DNA of 64,000 nucleotides from Brachyhypopomus gauderio. Its lineage: Eukaryota; Chordata; Actinopteri; Gymnotiformes; Hypopomidae. Every line of letters starts with the position of its first letter. Position 1 is the stretch's first letter. The notes under the pieces are model-generated. The model ran no database searches and was not told where the DNA came from. It worked only from the letters and a program-made list of their open reading frames with translations. Positions 55,799 to 64,000 of this stretch are shown here, one piece after another. Position numbers and translations under genes: made by a program. The DNA lies in contig NC_135213.1 in the NCBI RefSeq assembly GCF_052324685.1, positions 41,512,700-41,576,699 of the forward strand, in the 5' to 3' direction.

Positions 55799-56310
55799 GT
55801 CTACAGTCTCTGCCATTTCTGTATCAAAATGACAAAATGACGCACACTTCATGTTCACGTGATCAGTTGCTTAGCCAATATTTTGAATTAGTTTATTGCT
55901 TACTTACTGAATGATTAGTTGTTTTCGTCCTGTTCCTTATGCATGGAAATCATTGCGTTGTTATTATTATAATTTTCTAGACTATTAATTTGCGGGATTT
56001 TTCTACATGTATATGTGGTCCCACTCCCGCATCGCCTGGACTAATTCAACTCCCGCTCCCGCCAATAACAATTAAATTCTGTCCCGCGCCGCAAGATATT
56101 CTGTCGGGTCCCGCGGGAGTGCAGACCTCTACAACAAGGCACACCTGACAGTGATAACGAGGGGCAGAGAACACGGCAGGGGTGTGAAAACAGAGACAAC
56201 TAGGAATGTCAAAATAAAAGACACTCAAACACAGAGAACAAAACAAAAGACATGACTGACAGGGGGGAGGCAGGACCACATGACAATATATATATTTTAA
56301 CCCTGTTACA

Positions 56311-56977
56311 TAGGGTCTAAATGTATTTACTTTACAATTGGCTGGATAGTAGGACATTTAAAATATATGTACAGGAAGGGACATGTTCTGTAGACAAGTA
56401 AAACTTTAAAATAGACCATACTGGCAGGCCAAAAACAGGTTGAACATTTATAAATAAAGACGTTTAACTTCCAAAGGGTTAGAAGATCATTCTGCATCAG
56501 TGTGCTAATCAAAGTTAATAGAGTGGAAAGAGTCCAGAACAATAGGAAGTGAATGAGGGATAATATTGGGTCAGCAGGTCACAGACTGAATACTGTATAC
56601 AGAGCAGCACATGAAAATGCCTCATGACTGTCACGTATCCTACAGCGAAACCTGCTGCATTTAGTTAATGAGCTACCTGTGGACTTACCTTTGACCCCAA
56701 AACACCCCCTGTGGGGAGACTTCTATCCAATGTGGGGTTAGAGGCACTGGTTTGTCTTTTACACTGTGTTCAACTTGGTGTGTCGGCCAGAAAACCACTT
56801 AAACCATTTAAGATCAGAATCAACTGCAGGGATTTACAGTAAGACCCGTAACAGCAGGGATCAAGACACCTGCTGATCCTGGTAGAGAAAGAGAGGCAGA
56901 TCACTCCCAGGACCCAAGACAGGTAGATGCTGACAGCAGGTCTGCCCTTGTGCGTGCTTTCATCTGGACAGGTCATT
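56311..56977. other. Intergenic DNA
   Basis: No gene recognised. The stretch at 56640-56970 may be further eroded V flank, given the V relic that follows. Confidence 0.4.
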
Positions 56978-57085
56978 CCTTCCAGGTCGTCATCAGCTGT
57001 TGAACCAACACTGCGATGCACAGCAGGAGTGGTAGGAATGATAGTTTGTAGTGGCATATGCAGATACCAGGAGAGGCTTGTTTGT
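56978..57085 (+). pseudogene. Heavily eroded V-segment relic
   Basis: ATCAGCTGTTGAACCAACAC matches the family A FR1/CDR1 sequence (ATCAGCTGTAGAACCAACCC) with two differences. About 60 bp later TGCAGATACCAGGAGAGGCT matches the FR2 sequence TGCAGAAACCTGGAGAAGCT with three. The spacing between them is right for a V exon, but the frame is lost and no leader or RSS is recognisable. It lies on the plus strand like all other V segments. Confidence 0.7.
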
Positions 57086-57807
57086 AATGCTGAATTGGAG
57101 ATCTTGACGGTAAGTTAGTAGCCCTGTTGATCAGTAGAGAATTAGAGAAACAGTCAACATTTTCCCACCCTGATGAATTTAATAAAGGGCATATAAAGAG
57201 GCATTTGTTAATTCTGTAAGAGAGTCTGTACATGAAATATATGCAACACATGAAGACATACCGAACACAAAAACACGAACCATAGCAGTATCAAAGACAC
57301 GTTAACACTGCAGGCTGTACAAATAAACGTACACAATGACAGGACTCAACAGCAGTGATCAGCCCCAGACAAACCCAAACATAGAATTTAATAGACCAGA
57401 CCAAACGAGCAACACATGAACACAATAACAAGGGGACCGGGTTACAAAACACGAGGAGGGACTAGAATACGCACATGGCTAAATAAACAAAACATACGTG
57501 ATTGACAGGTAGGGGCGGGACAAAACATCACCGCCGCATGGTTCTGCCTCCAGAGTTTCACACATGACAATTATATTAGAATCTGAATTGTTTTCCTCTG
57601 AATTATAATAGAATTACAAAAAATGTATAGGCAGTGTGCTATGTAGAAGTGATGAACCTAATAAAATTCTATTTTTATCATAATTTATTTAATAATGTGT
57701 AATATTTACCATTTAACTGTTAAATATGTAATACTTAAATTATTTAATTGTTTACTACTACTGTAGATAGAATTTCTGGACATTATTACTGAGTGAATTC
57801 TGACCTC
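57086..57807. other. Intergenic DNA with LTR-like stretch
   Basis: On the minus strand, 57250-57570 has fish-LTR-like wording (TGTCATGTGTGAAACTCTGG start, TTTTGTCCCGCCCCTACCTG). No target duplication found, so only tentative. Confidence 0.4.
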
Positions 57808-57945
57808 AAGAAGTGAAACCAGCACCCTCAGCCAACTACAAAAATTACCAGTCTGAACCAGTAAACAAGTCACAGAGAGGAGAGTGGTGTGTGAAACTCA
57901 GATTTGCATGAACAGGGCTGAGTGGTTCTCTGTCTCCCAGAATAG
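57808..57945 (-). promoter_or_regulatory. Second copy of the octamer block, beside the broken CL exon
   Basis: AAGAAGTGAAACCAGCA, then GTGGTGTGTGAAACTCAGAT leading into the perfect octamer ATTTGCAT (57902-57909), then GGGCTGAGT...CTCCCAGA. The same landmarks in the same order form 41934-42142. This copy lacks the (GA)n tract and the first octamer. It is about 220 bp from the CL relic, on its 3' side. Confidence 0.55.
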
Positions 57946-58159
57946 AGCAGCAGGTGTTCAACTTCCTACAGCCAAACTTAGCACAAAACTGTACTGAATC
58001 TACAACTTAAGAAACTGAAGTTAACAATAATGTCAACAATTGAACTTTATTTAGGTCAACAATGGAACATCAACAGGACACAGCAAAGTAAAGCTAAGCT
58101 TTTAGTAGAATTTAAACTCTATTTTAGATATGTGTAAGCAGATCTATGATAAATTCTGC

Positions 58160-58375
58160 TAGATCTCAGTGGCTCTTTCGGGATTTGAGTGGATAACTGT
58201 CGTCAAGGGAGACTGTACAGCCAAACTCCTCCCCTTTTCCCAGAGTGCTTTGCTGAGGGTCAGGAAAGTGCTGTAGCCATTTTTCTTCTTCTACACTCGT
58301 CAGAATCCCCTCCTTCACCTCTGAGCCATCTACTGTCCAGCCCACCAGCGCTCCCTGTGGAGAGTTGCCACACAC
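58160..58375 (-). pseudogene. Broken IgL constant exon of a second isotype
   Basis: In minus-strand sense the frame reads ALVGWTVDGSEVKEGILTS, the Trp-strand and loop of a CL domain, and KGEEFGCTVSLDDSYPLKS, the second-Cys strand. Between them the normal E-F strand (KNGYSTFLTLSKALWEKG) is present only in another frame, so two compensating indels bracket about 60 bp. The first half of the domain is lost at the (CA)n tract, and it ends KSH-stop without the terminal Cys. The wording differs from the intact CL and recalls teleost L2/sigma or lambda-type chains; the isotype is uncertain. Same orientation as the intact CL. Confidence 0.82.
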
Positions 58376-58400
58376 ATGCACACACAAGATATACGATATA

Positions 58401-58401
<1 letters not shown>

Positions 58402-58435
<34 letters not shown>
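58402..58435. repeat. (CA)n microsatellite at the duplication breakpoint
   Basis: Seventeen CA units. The truncated CL relic ends just left of it and the duplicated V block begins just right of it. Confidence 0.95.
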
Positions 58436-58438
<3 letters not shown>

Positions 58439-58448
58439 TAGGAAGCCC

Positions 58449-58493
58449 CTTTGCATGGGCAGCACATGCTTCAGTGCTCTGGGAGTGTTTATA
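58449..58493 (+). promoter_or_regulatory. V-A5 promoter: octamer variant and TATA-like box
   Basis: CTTTGCAT then TTTATA, spaced as in the other family A genes. Confidence 0.75.
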
Positions 58494-58558
58494 GTCCTGT
58501 GAGTTTAACACTTCATGACTGAGAGCTGCCTGCACCAGCAACTTCACCCACAGCAACC

Positions 58559-59075
58559 ATGACTCTGATCCCCATCTTCATCTGCACACTGGTCCTCTGG
58601 ACTCAAGGTAACACACTGCTGTACCTCTGTGGTGACGTATGTATGTATGTATAGCACTGAAGAGCATTAAAACTACGCTGCACTGTCAACAAAACCGCGG
58701 TACAAGTAAAGTATTCTTTAACTAACATAAATCATTGTTTTCCTACAGTTTCCAGAAGTGAGGTGACTGTGATTCAGTCTCCTGAAGTGAAATCTTCTGG
58801 TCCAGGAGACATAGTCACTATCAGCTGTAGAACCAACCCTGCAGTGTATCAGGGCTGGGGTAGCCAACCTCTTGCCTGGTACCTGCAGAAACCTGGAGAA
58901 GCTCCTAAACTCCTGATCTACGGGTCTACTAACTTACAGTCAGGAACTCCAGCTCGTTTCAGTGGTAGTGGATCTGGATCTGACTTCACTCTGACCATCA
59001 GTGGAGTCCACACTGAAGATGCAGGAGATTATTACTGTCAGAGTTTCCATTATATCAGTAGTACACACCTGTTCA
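58559..59075 (+). CDS. IgL kappa-like V segment, family A (V-A5)
   Basis: Duplicate of V-A1. Exon 1 (58559-58607) is the family A leader. Exon 2 (58749-59075) encodes the same protein as V-A1 except for one visible change in FR3 (GVHTED instead of GVQTED). All conserved residues are present (Cys, Trp in LAWYLQ, DYYC). The frame is open, so it should be functional. It is about 13 kb from J2, on the opposite side from V-A1. Confidence 0.95.
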
Positions 59076-59103
59076 CACAGTGTTGGAGAGTCGTACAAAA
59101 ACC
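59076..59103 (+). other. 12-RSS of V-A5
   Basis: CACAGTG, spacer TTGGAGAGTCGT (one base different from V-A1), ACAAAAACC. Confidence 0.96.
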
Positions 59104-59493
59104 TCCCTCAGTCAGACTGCACAGAGACTGCACTGCTGCAGCTGGGACCTACTGCAGGTGCTGAGGGGGAGGATGTGATACAGCACAATGACACACTCTG
59201 CAGGAGAGGAAACTCACTCACAAATAAACAAACATAACACAAACGTAAGGCACATCTGTGAAGTACCATAAAGACACAATACAGACACCTTTACTCCATG
59301 TGTGTGGGGGGAGTGAACTTGTAGATCTACACGTCATTGTAGTCCAGCTGTTCATGGGTTAGAATGGTTTGAACATCAGTGTGGTCCATCAGTCTGGCTG
59401 TATAACATCTTCCCAGAAGAAAACCACCATTAAACACAACACTAATGTTCTGTTGACAATGACAGTGATAACAGCTCTGACTCACCTCCATCA

Positions 59494-59524
59494 CCAGAAA
59501 CCTGGAGAAGCTACTATACTTCTC
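59494..59524 (+). pseudogene. V-segment relic (FR2 only), copy 2
   Basis: Duplicate of the relic at 9394-9424, with one further change (CTACTATACT). Confidence 0.62.
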
Positions 59525-59979
59525 CCTTCACTTTAATTCTTACAGCAGGTGAGCTCTCTGTTTCTGCTGGAGTAGGTGAAGACAAAACACTACAGTAATA
59601 ATAATAATAACAGTAACAACAACAACACATAGAAGATGCACAATTCCACCCCAGTACTTAGAGCATCAGATCCCAGACCCACCACTGCAGTACTGAGATC
59701 TTCACTCTCTTTGAACACTTGTCCTTATAATAGAGCAGGTGGTTATTAGTGGAGAGAAATGACCGTGATAACAGCTTAGAGGTGATGTACGTACACACTA
59801 AAGCACTAATCACCATGTCTGTGCCTTCATCTCACTTCATCGCACATTGAATCTATCCTCACTTTCAACATCACATCTTGGTACAATTTTCTCACAGTCA
59901 AATATAAAACACAACTGTCCCGTATTATTAGACAAGGAAGTATCATTATAGGTTCTCTACAGACACCATTACAAGCATT

Positions 59980-60290
59980 GTATGAGCGAGCAGTGATTAG
60001 GAAAGCTACCCATGACCCATGTCATCCATTACAGACACAATTTCAGTTACTTGCATCAGGAAGGAGATATAAAGTCCCATTGGCTTGGAAGAATGTGCAT
60101 TTGAGATCTTTTGTTCCTTCGGCAACTACAATTTTGAACTCAAAACAGGTAGCATTTTAACCTTTACAAGTGGTATATTTACAAGTGGTATATTGTATAA
60201 GATGGATTTTTGTTGTGATTGTGTGTATATTTGTGATCTGTAAAGCCATGTCAAATATGAATTTCTGTCTTCAGTTCAGACAGACAATAA
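59980..60290 (+). pseudogene. 3' end of a retroelement reading frame, copy 2
   Basis: Duplicate of the block at 9880-10220. Here the frame stays open a little longer (ILNSKQVAF). Same AATAAAGACTTATGTATC tail. Confidence 0.5.
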
Positions 60291-60940
60291 AGACTTATGT
60301 ATCTTATGTTATCTAATTATTCTCAGCCACTGTGAAATACAACATGCACTTCTCTCTTCTCTTGTCCATTCAACATTTACTAAACACAGTTTAACTAAAC
60401 TTTGCTAACAACCAGTCAAAATCCTGTGTCCATATGTTGTATGTGCTGTATGTGTGTGGAGATCTGATCTGTTCTCCTCCAGGTCTGGTGTTTGTTTTCT
60501 CTCTGTATCTGTGAGGTAAATTATCTTTCAAACTTTCCAGCTGTTCTCCTGCCTGATCATAGGTCACAGCGCCCCCTGCCTGTCACTCATCATCCCTCTT
60601 GTTACTGTTGTTGTCCAGTAGTGAATGTGAATGTGAGGAATCATGAGTCTCTCTTAATTCCACAACACTGTAGCAGATCTGAGAGGTATCAGCTCATTCT
60701 GAGTCCCAGACAGAGTCAGAGTGATGTGTAGTGTTCACACACTACATGATATCCAGGGGTCATCAGTACCTGCATGAGCTCAGATATATCATGACTCATT
60801 TAGTGTTGAAACACCATGACTGAGTGTGAAAGTGACTGTAACACATTAGTGGGGGTTACTGGGAGCTCTAGGAGGAGAGATCTGGTCATTTATCTGATAA
60901 AGACACACAGTAGTTCTCTGTGGTAAATGACAGTTGTGGT

Positions 60941-60948
60941 GTTTGCAT
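60941..60948 (+). promoter_or_regulatory. V-B3 promoter octamer variant
   Basis: GTTTGCAT at the same distance from the leader as in V-B1. Confidence 0.6.
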
Positions 60949-61052
60949 ATGTGAGCTGCTTCAGTGCTCCATACACTTTAAGAACTGTAGTGCTGATCAG
61001 AGAGTGTTCAGTCCTTACACACACACACACACACACACTGACACACAGCACA

Positions 61053-61593
61053 ATGATGAGGTCACTGGTTGCACTGCTGGGAACACTGGGACTCCTCATT
61101 CAGGGTGAGACAAACTGGAATAAGATTCATTTTATTTTTACTTTGTTTTGGGTTTGGATCATATTTTTATACATTAGTTGTATTGTTTTTGTTTTTATTT
61201 CAGTGTTCTGGGTTTTTTCATCCAGATATTATTAATTTTATTCATGTACAGTTTTCCTAATATAAATGTTGTTTTGTGATTGTTTATTTTTTAGACTCCT
61301 ATGGAGACATAATCATGACTCAGACTCCAGGATCTCAGTCTGTTACACCAGGACAGTCTGTTACTCTCAGCTGCAGGGCCAGTCAGAACATTTACAGTGA
61401 TCTCCACTGGTACCTGCAGAAACCTGGAGAAGCTCCTAAACTCCTGATCTATAGTGCATCCACCCGTCAGTCTGGGGTTCCAGATCGTTTCAGTGGTAGT
61501 GGATCTGGTACCGAATATACTCTAAAAATCACTGGAGTCCAGGCTGAAGATGCAGGAGATTATTACTGTCAGCAGGGTGACAGCTGGCACTCA
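61053..61593 (+). CDS. IgL kappa-like V segment, family B (V-B3)
   Basis: Duplicate of V-B1. Exon 1 (61053-61104) encodes [17 protein letters not shown]. Exon 2 (61295-61593) encodes [54 protein letters not shown] and [16 protein letters not shown]. Compared with V-B1 there are changes in CDR1 (D for Y), FR3 and CDR3. The CDR3 start QQGDSW is the one found in V-B2. One base is missing just before the RSS, which only shifts the trimmed end. No stop before the RSS, so probably functional. Confidence 0.94.
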
Positions 61594-61621
61594 CACAGTG
61601 TTAGAGCACCGTACAAAAACC
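61594..61621 (+). other. 12-RSS of V-B3
   Basis: CACAGTG, spacer TTAGAGCACCGT, ACAAAAACC. Confidence 0.96.
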
Positions 61622-62212
61622 TCCCTCAGCTGTAGAGGAACTGCTCTGTTTCTGTCTCATCAGCACAGACTGATCTGAGATCAGAGTTCCATAACATCAG
61701 CTAATTATTATAATTATGTATAATTATATTTAATTTGTATAATATAATTAATTCTACATTTATGTAAAATGCTGATTGATTTGGAGTATTTAGTTTTGTC
61801 TTTGAGATTTTCTGAAAGATTTTCTGGTTTGATGTCTAAATGACACCCGTGTGCCAGTAGATGCTTTGCTGTTGTAATTTGTGCCATGTCTGTTTGTTTA
61901 CTCTCAGCTTAAATTAATTCTTTATTAGTAGTTAGCAATTAATTCATAAATAATGTATAAACACTTTACAATAATGTTCCCTTTTGACACATTGTAACGC
62001 CGGGGGTGTCAGGGAGCGAATATAAACAAATATATAAATATGTGGGTACATAAACAATCACTCATGACAGGTGGGGGCAGGGCTAATCATGACACACAAG
62101 TATATGTGACTCATTAATAAATGGTGAAGCATTTCACATTTTACCATACGGCTCCGTTTGGAAGTCATAATTGTTAGTAAGTCACTACAAAATGATTACA
62201 GCTCAGCTTTAA

Positions 62213-64000
62213 CCTTATGCTGGAGATTCGCACGCCCGGTGGCCATTTTTAACATTTTTGACATAGTTCACATTAAAACTAGATATCTCAAGTTGTACAT
62301 ATAGGAAAATTATCATTCATGGCTCAAACTGAAGTAGGCAGTTGGGGGAACATATTAATACACTTCAGTATCATATTCACATAATTTGGTTTATTTTAGA
62401 GCCTCTATTGCAGATGCTAATATGCCAGCAATGTCAAAAATGCTGACTTGAACTTGAACATGACTGGAATGTATATTCACATAGTTATTCAAATGTGGTA
62501 TCAGAAATTACAATAAATTTCGCTAGGGTCTTTTCTAACAACACAGAAAAAATGGAGCAAATCCATGCAAGCATTGAAAAGTTATTCAGCTTTATCCAAG
62601 GTATGTCAAGTGCACCACACCCATGTCTAAATATGCCACACCCGACACACACCATTAGCCAACTAAGCTAACATGCCAACAAATTCCTTACACGAAACCG
62701 AGGAGCTACGACAAACAACAATGTTGCACATATTACAGCAAGACCAGAAAATTCCAATGACTAAATTTCATGTCCAAATATGAACGTTATGATATCATAT
62801 TTATGTCCAATATAGTCCGACCGCATAAGCTAGGTTACCGTAGCCAACTCCGGTAGCATCCGACACGATACAGAGTGCTGCAGCACTCAAACGCTCTAAA
62901 ACTGTTTATAATCTAACGCTTAGTTAATGTTTAGTATTAGAATATATATTTTGTACAATATCGCTTATGAAAAATTATCCATTGTTACTCACAGTACGTA
63001 GAATCGCGTCGTAGCCGGTGTACCATCTCACTTCCGGGTTGGCGAAAATTCCGAAAATTGCTCATATATTCCACACAAAGTAATCCGTTTATGTTCAAAA
63101 GTATCCACAATCCGCATAAAAACGAACAAAATAATCCATGGCTGCTTCAGTTTCGCCGAACAGTGTGTTCTGGGGAGCTTAGCTTAGGTTAGCAAAGGGT
63201 TAGCTTATGTTGCTATGCTAGCGGCCGAAATTGGAAATGAAGCGCCAGTTTCCGAGGGCTCAATTTAAAAATATACTTGACCAATCATGTCATATGAGGG
63301 CTGGTTAGCTTCGGAAGGATGTACACTATTGGTTAGAACAGCTTTCAATCACTTCTGAGGCTCCAGCTTGTCTCTGTGGGGTTATTGGTTCACCCTCTCC
63401 CCCTCCCCTTCGCACCTCGCCGGGGGAGAGGTTGTAAAACCTGTCATTCAAAGTCACTACCCCACTTTAGACCAATAAAAACCACTCAAATCAAAGCAGA
63501 ACCGCTGCAGCTTTGTAATGAGGGATCAAATCAGCGTTAAAAACGCTTCTGTGACGCTTAGGGGGCAGATTTGTCGGAGTGTCTCATTCAGGAAGCGGAT
63601 TTTGGAAAATTTTGCAGTGAGGTGAGCAAGCTTTTTAAGGTACTTAACCACAACGGATCTACGCTGTTAAGGTCTTAAATTAAAGCCTTATTAGTAAACG
63701 ATTTTTAGGTGACAAAACATTAAGACATTTCACAACATAAATATGTTTTGTAAACGGATATGTCGGGAGACCCCCTCGCGGGGTGCACTTTTGTGGTCAA
63801 CTTCAAAGCCGGATATCTCGCGATCGGCTGCACGTAGACGGCTGAAACTCGGTAGGCATGTAGATGGGATAGGAAATTTTGATTTAAGCGCTTTTGTTCG
63901 GAGATTCATTAATGTTTAATATGTTTTATATCGCCGTAAAGGAGCTGGGCCCGCCGGCGGGCCCACTAGGGGGCGCTTCTGCATAATAGAGCATTGATTG
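62213..64000. other. Non-coding right end of the window, probably an interspersed repeat
   Basis: No open frame with family resemblance. The left part has GGTGGCCATTTTTAACATTT and the right part CGGATATCTCGCGATCGGCT and GAAACTCGGTAGGCATG, wording that looks like a dispersed or satellite-type repeat. An 18-bp perfect palindrome GGGCCCGCCGGCGGGCCC lies at 63947-63964. The right boundary is outside the window. Confidence 0.4.

Larger units (their letters stand above)
55010..56131 (-). mobile_element. Non-autonomous hAT element with BED-finger remnant (target duplication CAACAAGG)
   Basis: Ends are TAGAGGTCTGC and GCAGACCTCTA, perfect 11-bp inverted repeats. CAACAAGG lies on both sides (55002-55009 and 56132-56139). 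The subterminal regions are rich in CCCGCTCCCGCC. Inside, on the minus strand, is the start of a transposase-like frame. The rest of the transposase is absent, so the element depends on a helper. Confidence 0.93.
54727..56310 (-). repeat. Solo LTR split by a hAT element
   Basis: On the minus strand it begins TGTAACAGGG and ends CAGTTCGTTACA, giving TG...CA ends. A promoter-like ATATTTAAGTCC and an ATTAAAGC near its end fit LTR layout. Removing the hAT element and one copy of its target duplication leaves about 454 bp. No host duplication is visible next to the surrounding AT repeat. Confidence 0.7.
58436..62212 (+). repeat. Segmental duplication, copy 2 (V-A5 + V-B3)
   Basis: Direct copy of 8333-12114, about 3.78 kb. 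Differences visible by eye are scattered substitutions, a CTCACTTCATCT-type short repeat difference near 59830 and small indels. Differences within V-B coding sequence look relatively frequent. Confidence 0.93.

Noticed and set aside
56770..57057. Minus-strand 95-codon open frame
   Set aside because: It overlaps a recognisable plus-strand V relic and has no domain of its own.

Overview
This window looks like a teleost fish genome and holds part of an immunoglobulin light-chain (IgL) locus, heavily invaded by transposable elements. The fish assignment rests on kappa-like V segments with the fish framework [14 protein letters not shown], one CL exon with two J segments, a claudin-family gene, and repeat types common in fish (tRNA-derived SINEs, Tc1-like and hAT elements, LINEs with ATTGATTG-type tails, a sushi-like chromodomain Gypsy element). 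I cannot name the species.

Immune genes. Eight V segments are all on the plus strand. Five belong to family A (leader [16 protein letters not shown]) at about 8.5, 14.0, 18.4, 47.6 and 58.6 kb. Three belong to family B (leader MMRSLV..) at about 10.9, 32.4 (leader missing) and 61.1 kb. Each V ends in a recombination signal with a 12-bp spacer. The single intact CL exon (43.5-43.8 kb) and its two J segments (44.9 and 45.3 kb, 23-bp-spacer signals) are on the minus strand. Every V-to-J joining would therefore have to be by inversion. A broken second CL exon of another light-chain type lies at 58.2 kb. Both CL exons have the same octamer-bearing block on their 3' side (41.93-42.14 and 57.81-57.95 kb), which I propose as a duplicated 3' enhancer. 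The ancestral unit appears to be octamer block, C, J (reverse), V (forward). A pair of V genes (family A + family B) with its surroundings, about 3.8 kb, is present twice (8.3-12.1 and 58.4-62.2 kb). Short V relics remain at 9.4, 57.0 and 59.5 kb.

Mobile DNA. From left to right: a decayed Gypsy element (1-2.25 kb); a Tc1-like element (3.1-4.3 kb); a solo LTR and nested hAT-type elements (5.2-7.8 kb); further solo LTRs of one family with 5-bp target duplications; a 10.6-kb endogenous retrovirus with apparently identical 593-bp LTRs but a ruined coding interior that also contains a 2.1-kb foldback element (20.3-30.9 kb); a LINE fragment and a hAT MITE (33.5-35.8 kb); a nearly intact 5.1-kb sushi-type Gypsy element inserted 1.6 kb on the 3' side of the CL exon (36.7-41.85 kb); two LINE fragments (49.2-52.0 kb); and a three-level nest of LTR, hAT and MITE (54.7-56.3 kb).

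Other. A claudin-like reading frame with all family hallmarks but no visible in-frame ATG lies at 53.0-53.6 kb, between the intact and the broken IgL units. The last 1.8 kb contains no recognisable gene. All judgments were made by reading the sequence; no alignment or database search was run.
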